Assembly: GCA_965250225.1 (NCBI GenBank)
Contig: CBDFNQ010000028.1
Span: forward strand, 90,219 to 154,218
Direction of reading: 5' to 3'
Length of the DNA: 64,000 nt
From: CBDEUK01 sp965250225
GTDB lineage: Bacteria; Pseudomonadota; Gammaproteobacteria; Eutrophobiales; Eutrophobiaceae
Shown here in pieces: positions 25,917 to 35,659 of this stretch. A program made the position numbers and the translations under genes. The notes under the pieces are model-generated. The model made no database searches. It was not told the origin of the DNA and saw only the letters and a program-made list of their open reading frames with translations. The first letter of the stretch is position 1; each line of letters begins with the position of its first letter.

Positions 25917-28037
25917 TTAAATCAGGAAAACAGGCAATGTATTGTTTAAAGCTTGTGGATGATTGATTCCATATCCTTGGGCATAGTCAACCCCGATTTC
26001 TTTCAATTTACCCAGTATTTCCTGGTTTTCAACCCATTCTGCAATTGTCTTCATACCCATTATTTGACCAATTTCATTTATTGACTTAACCATAGAGTAC
26101 GCGATTTGATCATTAACAATGTCTTTGACAAACATACCATCAATCTTTAAAAAATCGATGGGCAGTGTTTTCAGGTATGCAAATGATGAGAAACCACTGC
26201 CAAAATCATCCAGTGCGAATTTGCAGCCTAATTCTTTTAACCGGCTCATAAACTCTACGGCACTGGCCATGTGGGCAATAGTCGCGGTTTCTGTGATTTC
26301 AAAACACAGTGTTTCTGGACGTATCTGGTCATTTTCGAGTTGATTAATAACGTATGATAAAAAATCTACATTGCCTAAGGAATGACCTGATAAATTAATA
26401 GTAAACAAGCATGAAGGGTGGTCCACGTATTCAGGATTTTGATTAAACCATTCTTTTGTAGAATCAAGAACCCAACGATCGATCAGTGTTGATAAATTAT
26501 ATCGTTCGGCAGCAGGTAGAAATTCACACGCTGATATTACCTTTTCTCCATCTTTCATACGGATTAAAAGTTCATGCATCAGCGGATAATTATTATCGGG
26601 ATCGACAGCAACAATTGCTTGGGAATGCAGTAAGAAACGCTCTTTTTTCAGGGATTCATTTATGCGCGAAACCCATTGTATTTCTCCATAATGTTTGCTC
26701 ACGATGTCATCATTATCAACATGGTAGGTAATTACACGGTTGCGGCCTTGAGATTTTGCTGAATAACAAGCTGCGTCTGCAGTACTCAAAATATTAGCTA
26801 TGGATTTACTTGCTGGCGTAATAGCTACCAGGCCAATGCTGACACCGATGTTGAAAAACTTTCCATCCCAGATAAATTTATGGGCTTCAATTTTTTTACG
26901 TATGTTATTGGCAACTTTCTCAGCTTGTTTAATTGTACAATGCTCCATTAGCACTGCAAATTCATCACCTCCAAGTCTGGCAACGGTGTCCCTCTTTCGA
27001 ATTATGTCGAGTAGTATGGAACCGAGTTGACGCAGAAGTTCATCTCCTGCCATATGGCCGCATGTATCATTAATAACTTTAAATTGATCCAGATCGAGGT
27101 AGCAAAATGCGTGAGTATTATCATCGCTAACCACGGTCTCCAGAACGCGATTTAACCGCTGTTCCAACTCACGCCTGTTAACTAGGCCTGTCAAAGAATC
27201 ATGACATGCATGATATGTGATCTCACGTGCCATTCGACGCGATTCAGTGACATCATTAAATACGAGTACCACGCCGATAATTTCACCATTCCTGTCGCGT
27301 ATTGGTGCTGCGGAATCCTGAATAGAGAATATTTTTCCATCCCGGTTTTCAAGAATAGTGTGGTTTGCCAAACCAATAACCCTGCCTTGTTCCAGACATT
27401 GTTGTACCGGATTTGAAACAGGTTTTAACGTTGTTTCGTTATATATTTTAAAAACATGTTGTAGTGCCTGATTTTTTGCCTCACTTAATGTAAAACTGGT
27501 CATTTTTTCAGCGGTGGGATTCATGAATTCGATTATGCCATTAGCATCTGTTGTAATAACGGCATCACCTATAGAGTTTAGTGTTACCTGGGCACGTTCT
27601 TTTTCCTCAAATAATTTTTGTTCGGCCTGTTTACGAAATGTAATGTCATTACTCAGAATGTAAAGTCCGGCAATGTTGCCACCAGAGTCAACATGAGGGA
27701 CATACAGGACTTCGTATATGTTGAGTCCGCCATCGTGGTTTTCATCTATAAATTCAAAGTTTATTTCCTGGCCTGTTAATGCCGTATCAATATATTGTTT
27801 TGTTTGTTCGTAAGTTGATGACCCTATTACATCGGCGATGTGTTTGTTGATGGTGGATTCACGCGAAACACCGAATTGTTTTTCAAAAGCGGCATTGTTG
27901 AACTGATAACGTCGTTCAATATCTAGATAGGAAATAACGATAGGAAGAGCATCAGTAACAAGACGCAGTTTTTCATCGCTCTTTTGCCGATTTTGTTCAG
28001 CAGAATCAGTTTGATTAGTATCTTTAATCATCGACAC
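25917..28037 (-). CDS. PAS-PAS-GGDEF-EAL cyclic di-GMP protein
   Basis: 706-residue cytosolic protein with two PAS domains (about 25-140 and 150-270), a GGDEF domain (about 280-440) with intact RLGGDEFAVLM, and an EAL domain (about 455-700). The EAL motif reads ELL, but the other phosphodiesterase residues are present: INLSG, FEITET, DDFGSGFSS and LKIDG. It could therefore make or degrade c-di-GMP. No membrane segment is visible, so the PAS domains would sense an internal cue or redox state. It is the only c-di-GMP enzyme in the window and a candidate input for the PilZ domain of Alg44. Confidence 0.9.
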   Translation of the reverse strand: MSMIKDTNQTDSAEQNRQKSDEKLRLVTDALPIVISYLDIERRYQFNNAAFEKQFGVSRESTINKHIADVIGSSTYEQTKQYIDTALTGQEINFEFIDENHDGGLNIYEVLYVPHVDSGGNIAGLYILSNDITFRKQAEQKLFEEKERAQVTLNSIGDAVITTDANGIIEFMNPTAEKMTSFTLSEAKNQALQHVFKIYNETTLKPVSNPVQQCLEQGRVIGLANHTILENRDGKIFSIQDSAAPIRDRNGEIIGVVLVFNDVTESRRMAREITYHACHDSLTGLVNRRELEQRLNRVLETVVSDDNTHAFCYLDLDQFKVINDTCGHMAGDELLRQLGSILLDIIRKRDTVARLGGDEFAVLMEHCTIKQAEKVANNIRKKIEAHKFIWDGKFFNIGVSIGLVAITPASKSIANILSTADAACYSAKSQGRNRVITYHVDNDDIVSKHYGEIQWVSRINESLKKERFLLHSQAIVAVDPDNNYPLMHELLIRMKDGEKVISACEFLPAAERYNLSTLIDRWVLDSTKEWFNQNPEYVDHPSCLFTINLSGHSLGNVDFLSYVINQLENDQIRPETLCFEITETATIAHMASAVEFMSRLKELGCKFALDDFGSGFSSFAYLKTLPIDFLKIDGMFVKDIVNDQIAYSMVKSINEIGQIMGMKTIAEWVENQEILGKLKEIGVDYAQGYGINHPQALNNTLPVFLI

Positions 28038-28162
28038 TTATTATTATTATTATTCCTGAATTTGATGCAACGTGGCATCTATATTATGGGGATAATATGA
28101 AACATGCAATGGCTAGTTTCTTCCAATATGAAATGTGACTGAAATAAATATTCTCTTCATTC

Positions 28163-28246
28163 ATGATTAAGGACATGAAAATGATCATGAATGATGAAAA
28201 ACTCAGCACTATCGACTTGTTATTAGATTTTCTGGATAGCAGATAA
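28163..28246 (+). CDS. possible 27-aa micro-ORF
   Basis: A 27-codon frame (MIKDMKMIMNDEKLSTIDLL and 7 more residues) between the PAS-GGDEF-EAL and YeiH-type genes, with several in-frame ATGs and AAGGA upstream of the second. Too short for confidence, with no recognised family. Confidence 0.2.
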   Translation: MIKDMKMIMNDEKLSTIDLLLDFLDSR

Positions 28247-28295
28247 CCCATTGTCTTCTGTATTGCCACTAATAAAGCCGAATAATCTGTGCCAC

Positions 28296-28323
28296 AGGAA
28301 CCTCTGCCTTAATCGAGGTTCCT
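28296..28323. terminator. hairpin at the end of the YeiH-type gene
   Basis: Arms AGGAACCTC (28296-28304) and GAGGTTCCT (28315-28323) form a 9-bp stem overlapping the stop codon. There is no good T run. The same word order, including GATTAAG and GTGGCAC, recurs in inverted orientation at 30304-30336. Confidence 0.45.
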
Positions 28324-29828
28324 TAACTCGTAGCTAATGGCGGCAACATTCCACGATGAAATATATAGGCTACGAGGTAGGCTACGGGAGCGATAATAAA
28401 AAACAGGGCGATGGCATATAGAGTCGCTAATCGTCCCATTCCTTTCAATTTGCTGAAATCTGTAATCACGCCGATACTGACAAAGGTCAGCATGAACATC
28501 ATTTTTCTCATTGGGTTTTGAACGATACCTGCGCCTTCCTTTGCTACATTGATTTGATCAGGAAACCAGATTGCGATTACGACATAGGTAAACCATGCGA
28601 GGAAATAACCGATCACAAACTTCGGAAATCGAAACCATATCTCAGAAAATTTGATTTGTGTATTGTTTGAATGCCCTTCAACCTTATATAACCATATCAG
28701 CGCAAGCAAAAATGCCCAAACACCAATAAAGATATCAATCCAGAGTTTGGTCAGAAGTGCTGTACTCAATATCCAGTCTTCTTCCCACTCTTCACCGGTA
28801 GCACTCAGGTGTTGCGAAACCATTAACTCATCCAGAATAGCACCTGCTGCTGCATCCGCCCCATCTGTTTTTACAGTCATTCCCATTGCGGCACCATTCA
28901 CAATGGGTTGATCGGGTGCCAGGGCTGAGTACGCACCGGGTAGAACAATCAATTCAACCATGGCAAAAATAACGATTAGCATGGACACTGCTATGGGTAA
29001 GATTGGTTTTGCGCGGATTGCGCCCGCAGTTGCGATGGCTGCTGATACACCACAGATGGAAATACCAGAAGACAATACCGCTGCGGCATCTCTGGGTAGT
29101 TTGAAAACCCGTCGTGCCAGTGTATAGACAATTGGCCAGAAGAATAGATAGGCTACAAAGGCCGCCGCAGCACCGGCAAGTGCGATTTCTAATACAAAAC
29201 CCGTAGCCTTCATCGACATCAAACCAAGCTTAATGCCAAGATACACTATGGCTGTTTTGATAAACCATTCTGGTTTTGCTGCTTCTTTTAGATACTGGGC
29301 TAAGCCTTTGAAGACATTACCAATCAACAAACCGGTAGCTAATGCCAACATATAGGAAAATCCACCGCCTAGCTGCAAACCCCAGGACAGGTCGAAATGT
29401 TCAAAATAATTTTTGCCTTTAACAACGGCATCGACTGACTTTAAGTGGGCTTCATGTCCTATTATCCAGCATAGCCAGGTAATTAAAAATAGCAGCGTAA
29501 AACCTTTTAGAAATTGTTTTACATCAAGTCGTTGAAAGTAAGCGCCTATCGAAGTTAATCCAGAAAATACGACATAGGTGATAAACAATGACAGTAAGGG
29601 ATGAAGTTCACTATAGGACTTGTTTGCTGGTTTCAATAATTTGTCCCAGGAAAAATCCCCAAGCAGATGACTGAACTCCCAGGTTTTAATTTTAGTCATC
29701 CAACCAAGAAGATGAATGTCCCAGATTGTCATTAATCCGGCAAAGAAAAAAATCAGCCCCAGCCAGACGGCCCACCAATCCTCTGTGGATAACATCCCGT
29801 CAGTCCATTTACGATTAACGGTTGTCAT
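28323..29828 (-). CDS. YeiH-family putative sulfate exporter
   Basis: 501-residue polytopic membrane protein with about 12 hydrophobic segments and the family signature SSGISICGVSAAIATAGAI. Members are longer here than E. coli YeiH (about 350) because of an N-terminal extension with an extra periplasmic or cytosolic loop. Family members are annotated as anion (sulfate) exporters, but the substrate is not proven. Its start overlaps the stop of the 89-aa gene by 4 bp, and a second small gene precedes that, suggesting a three-gene operon. Confidence 0.8.
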   Translation of the reverse strand: MTTVNRKWTDGMLSTEDWWAVWLGLIFFFAGLMTIWDIHLLGWMTKIKTWEFSHLLGDFSWDKLLKPANKSYSELHPLLSLFITYVVFSGLTSIGAYFQRLDVKQFLKGFTLLFLITWLCWIIGHEAHLKSVDAVVKGKNYFEHFDLSWGLQLGGGFSYMLALATGLLIGNVFKGLAQYLKEAAKPEWFIKTAIVYLGIKLGLMSMKATGFVLEIALAGAAAAFVAYLFFWPIVYTLARRVFKLPRDAAAVLSSGISICGVSAAIATAGAIRAKPILPIAVSMLIVIFAMVELIVLPGAYSALAPDQPIVNGAAMGMTVKTDGADAAAGAILDELMVSQHLSATGEEWEEDWILSTALLTKLWIDIFIGVWAFLLALIWLYKVEGHSNNTQIKFSEIWFRFPKFVIGYFLAWFTYVVIAIWFPDQINVAKEGAGIVQNPMRKMMFMLTFVSIGVITDFSKLKGMGRLATLYAIALFFIIAPVAYLVAYIFHRGMLPPLATS

Positions 29829-30094
29829 CTGTTATTACCATGTTTGGTCACAGTGAATGAATAATTAAAATAATGTGATTGATACTGATGCAACCATTTA
29901 GGAAAGATATCCATATCAAAAAAAAGTGACACATGAATTGAGTCGTTATTAATGAACAGGGGATCGGTGTTAATTACATCAGCAATTTGTTCTTCCATAG
30001 CAGGAAGGTCCATTGCTGATATCGCCAGACTTAAATAGTCTGTTATCCAGTTTTGTCCATCATGGGATAAAGATAATTCGAGATCTCGGTGCAT
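29825..30094 (-). CDS. conserved small protein of the YeiH operon
   Basis: 89 residues, start MHRDLELSLSHDGQNW, no membrane segment, moderately acidic. It begins 11 bp after the upstream 51-aa gene and overlaps the transporter start by 4 bp. Tight coupling suggests a regulatory or accessory subunit of the transporter; no enzyme motif is seen. Confidence 0.65.
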   Translation of the reverse strand: MHRDLELSLSHDGQNWITDYLSLAISAMDLPAMEEQIADVINTDPLFINNDSIHVSLFFDMDIFPKWLHQYQSHYFNYSFTVTKHGNNR

Positions 30095-30105
30095 AGATTT
30101 CGTTA

Positions 30106-30261
30106 TTAAATCAGGATGAATTTATTGACCAGCCAGGCAAGAATTATTAATCCGCCTATTCCAATACCAATACAAGATAAAACCAGTACTGTTTCCCAGG
30201 ATTCCCAGGGTTCATTTTCAGAAAAAAGCGAATCTTCAGAATTCAGATTGTTGTTATTCAC
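30106..30261 (-). CDS. 51-aa single-TM protein, GTG start
   Basis: Frame starts with GTG 10 nt behind AGGAG and encodes a polar, acidic N terminus (ENEPWESWE) followed by one strongly hydrophobic helix (VLVLSCIGIGIGGLIILAWL) and VNKF. First gene of the YeiH-type operon. Similar tiny membrane proteins occur beside such transporters, from memory, so a transporter accessory peptide is likely. Confidence 0.6.
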   Translation of the reverse strand: MNNNNLNSEDSLFSENEPWESWETVLVLSCIGIGIGGLIILAWLVNKFILI

Positions 30262-30303
30262 AGGGATATTACTCCTGGCTTGTAACCAATATTTTTATTA
30301 GGG

Positions 30304-30336
30304 AAACTCTGATTAAGCCAGAGTTTTTTGTGGCAC
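30304..30336 (+). terminator. hairpin with T run
   Basis: AACTCTG and CAGAGTT form a stem around ATTAAGC, followed by TTTTTTG and GTGGCAC. It is related to the hairpin at 28296-28323 in inverted orientation, so the pair frames the YeiH operon. Confidence 0.4.
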
Positions 30337-30383
30337 AAGGATGTGTCACTATTTCCAATAACGACAAGTTATTAGAAATGTAA

Positions 30384-30412
30384 GAAAACTAAAAATTACA
30401 TTTTTAGTTTTC
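30384..30412. terminator. 12-bp perfect hairpin
   Basis: GAAAACTAAAAA (30384-30395) pairs perfectly with TTTTTAGTTTTC (30401-30412) around TTACA. AT-rich arms give T runs on both strands. It lies downstream of the minus-strand amidotransferase gene and probably ends its transcript. Confidence 0.45.
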
Positions 30413-30540
30413 GACCTCTGACAAGTCATGGATAGACTTATTCATAGGTTCATTAGCAAAATTATAACGGAGATTAGCGTCGAAGGATAATGCTTTAAGG
30501 ATGTTATAAAAAATATTAATTACTCTGTGTGGCATAAAAC

Positions 30541-31365
30541 TCATGCACTTAATGCGTATTGTCGCTCTGTACGTTTTACTTTACGTCTGTTTTTAACATA
30601 GGCTTCTGCCGTGCCATCTTTGAATACGTGAAAATCACCTTTCTCCATGTGATGCCAGTCTTCATTGCCCGTGATAGGGGCGGATGCAATGATGGTAATA
30701 ATGTCTTTCTCTAACAAATATTGTTCAAAGTTAACCGTCTCATCGGTGTCGATATAATGTGTTTCCTTAAATGGATATTGCCGAGTCACCCAACACATTT
30801 TCTTACTGCAATAGGCGTATAAATATTTGGCATCACTTAAAAGAAAACTGAACACGCCGTAATTGTTAATTTCGTTTGCCAGCGTTTCAATGAAATACCA
30901 GAGCTGTTTTGGATTCTTTGGGCGTTTTGGAAATTCCTCGCGAATACAATCCATGAGATAACAAAATGCGTATTCGCTATCAGTCGTCCCTACCGGGTTA
31001 TAAAAACGTAATGGTTTGCGCTTTATGCTTTTTAATTGCCCATTATGTGCAAATACCCAGTCATAGCCGTACAATTCCCGGACAAATGGGTGGGTGTTTT
31101 CTAGACAGACTTTTCCACGATTTGCCTTTCGAATATGGCTGATGATGATTTTGCTTTTGATTGGATATTGTTCTATGAAGCGGGCAATTTCTGAATCGAC
31201 ACAAGGTTTAGAATCACGAAAACAACGCGCTCCTTTGCCTTCGTAAGCACTAATGCCCCAGCCGTCTCTGTGATCGCCGGTGTTTCCTCCTCGTTCTTTC
31301 AATACAGAAAAACTAAAACGTATATCTGCGGGGGTATTGGCACTGAGGCCAAGTAATTCGCACAT
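30541..31365 (-). CDS. class II glutamine amidotransferase, YafJ type
   Basis: 274 residues beginning MCELLGLS; Cys2 is the N-terminal nucleophile of Ntn-type glutaminases once Met1 is removed. GDHRDGWG, HIRKAN and the HNGQL loop are conserved in the YafJ family. No synthase domain is attached, so it acts alone or with an unknown partner. The biological acceptor of the ammonia is not known for this family. It is a single minus-strand gene between hairpins. Confidence 0.85.
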   Translation of the reverse strand: MCELLGLSANTPADIRFSFSVLKERGGNTGDHRDGWGISAYEGKGARCFRDSKPCVDSEIARFIEQYPIKSKIIISHIRKANRGKVCLENTHPFVRELYGYDWVFAHNGQLKSIKRKPLRFYNPVGTTDSEYAFCYLMDCIREEFPKRPKNPKQLWYFIETLANEINNYGVFSFLLSDAKYLYAYCSKKMCWVTRQYPFKETHYIDTDETVNFEQYLLEKDIITIIASAPITGNEDWHHMEKGDFHVFKDGTAEAYVKNRRKVKRTERQYALSA

Positions 31366-31494
31366 GAAACAACAGCCTTATTGGTATGAATTAAAGTAAT
31401 AAGCCGGATAGAAGCTGCGACTTATTAGACTGTAGCGGCTCGTTGTTCTAAAAATTTAATATAATAATCGAAGAGAGTTTTTTTTAGAAAACCA

Positions 31495-33159
31495 TCAGGC
31501 TTTTAATTTTTTATAGCGCATCCGTTTGGGCTGGGTTTGATCATCTTTGCGTTTAATGAAATCTTCATGGTATTCACTGAAGTTACCATTAAAGAATTGC
31601 GAATCACCATCATCTTCGAATGCTAAAATATGCGTGGCAATTCTATCCAGAAACCAGCGATCATGAGAGATCACCAGTACGCAACCTGGGAAGTTGAGTA
31701 TGGCTTCTTCCAGTGCGCGCAGTGTTTCTATGTCGAGATCGTTGGAAGGTTCATCGAGCAGCAGTACATTTGCACCTTGTTTCAAGGTATTTGCCAGATG
31801 TAAACGACCACGTTCTCCGCCCGACAAATCACCAACACGCTTTTGTTGGTCTGATCCTTTAAAGTTAAATCGACCGACATAAGCCCGTGAATTAACTTCA
31901 TAATTGCCTATGGTGATATTATCCAGGCCGCCGGAAATCGCCTCCCAGACGTTTTGATCGTCATCAAGGTTTTCTCGGCTTTGTTCAACATAGGCCGTCT
32001 TGACCGTCTCGCCGATATGAATATCACCAGAATCCGGTTTTTCTGTACTGGTTATCATTCGAAACAGGGTGGATTTACCTGCACCATTACCACCGATAAT
32101 GCCTACGACTGCTCCTTTTGGGATCGATAAGCTGAGGTCGGAATAGAGTTGATGATCACCGAAGGATTTGCTGACATTTTCTAAATGAATAACCCGATCA
32201 CCAAGACGTTCACCGGGTGGAATGTAGATTTCATTCGTTTCCGAGCGTTGTTGAAAATCCTTTGAGTTCAATTCTTCAAAGCGATCGAGTCTGGCCTTAT
32301 TTTTTGCATGGCGGCCTTTGGGATTACTGCGTACCCATTCCAGTTCTTTTTTAATGGCTTTTTGGCGGGCCGATTCTGTTTTTTCTTCTGTTTCAAGGCG
32401 TGCTTCTTTGGCTGAAAGCCAGTCTGAATAATTGCCTTCAAAAGGAATACCTTCACCGCGGTCAAGTTCGAGGATCCAGCCGGCAACATTATCGAGGAAA
32501 TACCGGTCATGGGTTACTGCAACCACAGTACCACTAAAATCGGCGAGGAATTGTTCCAGCCAAAACACGGATTCTGCGTCCAGGTGATTAGTCGGTTCAT
32601 CGAGTAAGAGCATATCCGGCCGTGACAACAATAAACGACACAGTGCAACCCGGCGTTTTTCACCGCCTGATAGATGTTCAACATTGGCATCCCAATCAGG
32701 GAGTCGCAAGGCATCGGCTGCAACTTCCAATGTATGCTCAAGATTTTCAGCATCCCAGGTCTGAACGATGCTTTCATATTTTTCCTGTTTTTTAGCGAGT
32801 GCATCGAAGTCGGCATCTTCTTCTGCATAAGCAGCATAAACTTCATTCAGGCCAGCCAGGGCATCGAGTGGTTCGCGCAGAGCATCTTCCACGTTTCCGC
32901 GCACGTCTTTTTTCGGGTCGAGTTGCGGTTCCTGTGATAAATATCCGATCTTGATATTCGGCATTGGTCGTGCTTCACCGAGAATGTCGGTATCTATGCC
33001 AGCCATGATCTTGAGCAGAGTGGATTTGCCTGCGCCATTCAGACCGAGCACACCAATCTTGGCGCCAGGAAAAAAGGACAGATAAATATCTTTTAATATT
33101 TGACGTTTTGGCGGAACAATCTTGCCAACGCCATTCATTGTGTAGACGTATTGAGCCAT
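31495..33159 (-). CDS. ettA: energy-dependent translational throttle EttA
   Basis: ABC-F protein that binds the ribosomal E site and gates translation elongation by ATP/ADP ratio. 554 residues (E. coli EttA 555) with two nucleotide-binding domains: Walker A GLNGAGKSTLL and GGNGAGKSTLF, signatures LSGGEKRRV and LSGGERGRL, Walker B LLLDEPTNHLD and LLLDEPSNDLD. Start MAQYVYTMNGVGKIVPPKRQ is characteristic of EttA. No membrane part. A typical housekeeping gene. Confidence 0.95.
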   Translation of the reverse strand: MAQYVYTMNGVGKIVPPKRQILKDIYLSFFPGAKIGVLGLNGAGKSTLLKIMAGIDTDILGEARPMPNIKIGYLSQEPQLDPKKDVRGNVEDALREPLDALAGLNEVYAAYAEEDADFDALAKKQEKYESIVQTWDAENLEHTLEVAADALRLPDWDANVEHLSGGEKRRVALCRLLLSRPDMLLLDEPTNHLDAESVFWLEQFLADFSGTVVAVTHDRYFLDNVAGWILELDRGEGIPFEGNYSDWLSAKEARLETEEKTESARQKAIKKELEWVRSNPKGRHAKNKARLDRFEELNSKDFQQRSETNEIYIPPGERLGDRVIHLENVSKSFGDHQLYSDLSLSIPKGAVVGIIGGNGAGKSTLFRMITSTEKPDSGDIHIGETVKTAYVEQSRENLDDDQNVWEAISGGLDNITIGNYEVNSRAYVGRFNFKGSDQQKRVGDLSGGERGRLHLANTLKQGANVLLLDEPSNDLDIETLRALEEAILNFPGCVLVISHDRWFLDRIATHILAFEDDGDSQFFNGNFSEYHEDFIKRKDDQTQPKRMRYKKLKA

Positions 33160-33336
33160 GGGATATATTCTTGTTACATAACGTGTGAATTAATTCAGAG
33201 TTGGGTATTCTAACCAAAATTGAAAGCAATAAAACTAATATTAAAGCTATTTTGAAAATGTTTAACCCTTTTCTTTCTCTTGTGCGTTTCAAGTAGATGA
33301 ATAACTTAACATAGCTGGATTAATCGGAGAATTTGT

Positions 33337-34797
33337 ATGAATTTATCAGTGATAAAACCTGTCTTTAGTCTTAGTATTGCCATGAGTGTGTTTTATACTT
33401 CTTTTGCCTACGCTGCCAATAATGAAATTTTAACCACATTGGGAGATCAAACCTCGGTGGCTGTCACTATTTATAATGAAAATCTCGCATTGATCAAAGA
33501 CGCTCGAAATATCACCCTACAGTCGGGTTTTAATAAACTGGCCTTCAGGGGTGTCAGTGCCATGATGCGACCAGAGACTGCCTTGCTCAGAAGTTTAGGG
33601 GAGGGTGGAGATTCCCTCAAGTTAATTGAACAAAATTTTGATTTTGATCTGTTAACACCACAGAAATTACTCGAAAAATACGTCGGAAAGCAGATACGGA
33701 TTGCAAAGATGAATCCAGCGACAGGCCATGAGACCATTGAAAAAGCTACTGTACTCAGTACCAATCAAGGCGTCGTGGTAAAGATAGGCGATCACATCGA
33801 GACCAATCCACACGGACGCTATATTTTTGATCAGGTGCCGACTAATTTACGTGATAAACCGACCCTGGTACTGCAATTAAATAATCAGGTTGCCGAGCCG
33901 CAGGCGGTAGAACTCAGTTATTTATCTGGCGGCTTATCCTGGAAAGCAGATTACGTAGCTGAATTGAATGCGGATGATAGCAAACTGGATCTGCTGGGAT
34001 GGGTAACATTGAATAATAATAGTGGGACTACTTATAACAATGCGAAGATGCAATTGGTCGCAGGCGATGTGAACCAGGTACAGCCAGAACTTAGAAGGGC
34101 AGCTAAAATGGGACGAATGAATGATATGGTTATGGCAGAAGCGTCTGCGCCGATGTCAGAAGAAAGTCTGTTTGAATATCATCTCTACAGTCTTAATCGT
34201 CCTACTACGATTGCGGATAAACAAACTAAACAGGTTTCATTACTCACAGGAAATCAAATCCCGGTTGATAAACAGTTTTTACTGCAAGGTAATGATTATT
34301 ACTATCACAGTAGTTATGGTGATATTGGACAGAAGATAAAAATCGGGGTCTTTGTTGAATTCAAGAATGAACAAGAGTCTGGTTTAGGAATCCCAATGCC
34401 AAAAGGTGTGGTGCGAGTCTACAAAAAAGATTCCAAAGGTAATGCACAATTTATTGGTGAAGATCGAATTGACCACACGCCTAAGAAAGAAGATGTTCGT
34501 TTAAAACTCGGTGATGCGTTTGATGTTACAGCAAATAAAAAACAGACCGATTTCAAAAAACGTGCGGCCTTTGCCAAATACAATTACGTTTATGAAAGTG
34601 CTTATGAAGTTGAACTCAAGAATGCCAAATCGGAGCCTGTGGAAGTGGTTGTGCGTGAGCCTGTCCCAGGTGACTGGAAGATGCTTGATGAAAACCATGA
34701 ACACAGCAAGGTTGCTGCAGGTACGGCTGAATGGAAGGTAATGGTGCCAGCTGAAGGTAGCACAGTGTTAAATTATCGAGTATTGGTACGTTATTGA
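33337..34797 (+). CDS. exported DUF4139 protein
   Basis: 486 residues with a signal peptide (SLSIAMSVFYTSFAYAA) and DUF4139 features: AVTIYNENLALIKDARN near the N terminus, a middle LSYLSGGLSWKADYVAEL, and the C-terminal VEVVVREPVPGDWKM then LNYRVLVRY. Predicted periplasmic or surface protein of unknown function. It has its own promoter region (divergent from ettA) and a strong terminator behind it. Confidence 0.85.
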   Translation: MNLSVIKPVFSLSIAMSVFYTSFAYAANNEILTTLGDQTSVAVTIYNENLALIKDARNITLQSGFNKLAFRGVSAMMRPETALLRSLGEGGDSLKLIEQNFDFDLLTPQKLLEKYVGKQIRIAKMNPATGHETIEKATVLSTNQGVVVKIGDHIETNPHGRYIFDQVPTNLRDKPTLVLQLNNQVAEPQAVELSYLSGGLSWKADYVAELNADDSKLDLLGWVTLNNNSGTTYNNAKMQLVAGDVNQVQPELRRAAKMGRMNDMVMAEASAPMSEESLFEYHLYSLNRPTTIADKQTKQVSLLTGNQIPVDKQFLLQGNDYYYHSSYGDIGQKIKIGVFVEFKNEQESGLGIPMPKGVVRVYKKDSKGNAQFIGEDRIDHTPKKEDVRLKLGDAFDVTANKKQTDFKKRAAFAKYNYVYESAYEVELKNAKSEPVEVVVREPVPGDWKMLDENHEHSKVAAGTAEWKVMVPAEGSTVLNYRVLVRY

Positions 34798-34835
34798 TGC
34801 GAAATCCCGAATAAGCTTATCGTAAATTCATCTAG

Positions 34836-34865
34836 CAAGGGTCTGTAAAAGACCCTTGTTTTTTT
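34836..34865 (+). terminator. intrinsic terminator
   Basis: CAAGGGTC (34836-34843) pairs with GACCCTTG (34851-34858), followed by seven T residues. Classic rho-independent terminator after the DUF4139 gene. Confidence 0.85.
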
Positions 34866-34975
34866 GTGGAATGACACTAGATTAGTCAACGGTGACAAGT
34901 ATCAAAAAAATACGCATAATGCGCACAGATTTTTCACAGCAAATAGCAAGAAATTAATAACAGGGACTATACAAG

Positions 34976-35605
34976 ATGGCTGAATGGCTTGATATCGAAA
35001 AGGCAAATCAGGAATTAGCAGATAAATCGCCATCTGAGATCATGCAATGGGCGGTGGATCAGAATAAGAACGCAATTCTGAGTTCGACATTTGGACCTTT
35101 CGCTGCGGTAATTTTATCGATGGCAACCAAAATTAAGGCCGACATTCCAATCATCTGGGTCGATTCAGGCTACAACACTAAAGACACGTATCTTACGGCC
35201 GAAAAAATTATCAAGGATCTTAAACTCAACATGCATATCTATACACCAGAGATATCTGCTGCGCGACGAGATGCAATAATGAATGGTGTTCCAGCACATG
35301 ATGACGCTTTACATGAAGAATTTAACCGACAAGTCAAACTTGAACCGTTTCAACGTGCGCTGGGTGAATTACACGTCGACATCTGGATCAATGGTATTCG
35401 CAAGGAAGAGACTGAGTTTCGTAAGAATCTCGATATTGTGACAAAAAGTTCTAACGGTATAATAAAAGTCGCGCCGATGTTCAACTGGACTGAGCTGGAT
35501 CTTGAAGAATATCTGTATGCAAACAATTTACCACAAGTAGAAGAATATTTTGATCCGACAAAAGCTTTTGATAATCGTGAATGCGGATTACATACTAAGA
35601 CGTAA
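34976..35605 (+). CDS. cysH: phosphoadenylyl-sulfate reductase family protein
   Basis: 209 residues of the PAPS reductase/ATP pyrophosphatase fold: SSTFGPFAAV (P-loop region, SSFG-like), IIWVDSGYNT, GIRKEE and the C-terminal catalytic ECGLH. The APS-reductase Cys pairs that bind a 4Fe-4S cluster are absent, which points to PAPS as substrate. It is somewhat shorter than E. coli CysH (244). It would reduce activated sulfate to sulfite in assimilatory sulfur metabolism. The neighbours are not sulfur genes. Confidence 0.8.
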   Translation: MAEWLDIEKANQELADKSPSEIMQWAVDQNKNAILSSTFGPFAAVILSMATKIKADIPIIWVDSGYNTKDTYLTAEKIIKDLKLNMHIYTPEISAARRDAIMNGVPAHDDALHEEFNRQVKLEPFQRALGELHVDIWINGIRKEETEFRKNLDIVTKSSNGIIKVAPMFNWTELDLEEYLYANNLPQVEEYFDPTKAFDNRECGLHTKT

Positions 35606-35659
35606 AGGATTTTTCTTCTGAAGAAACTCTGGTTAATTCAACGTTTTATTCAGGTAACA

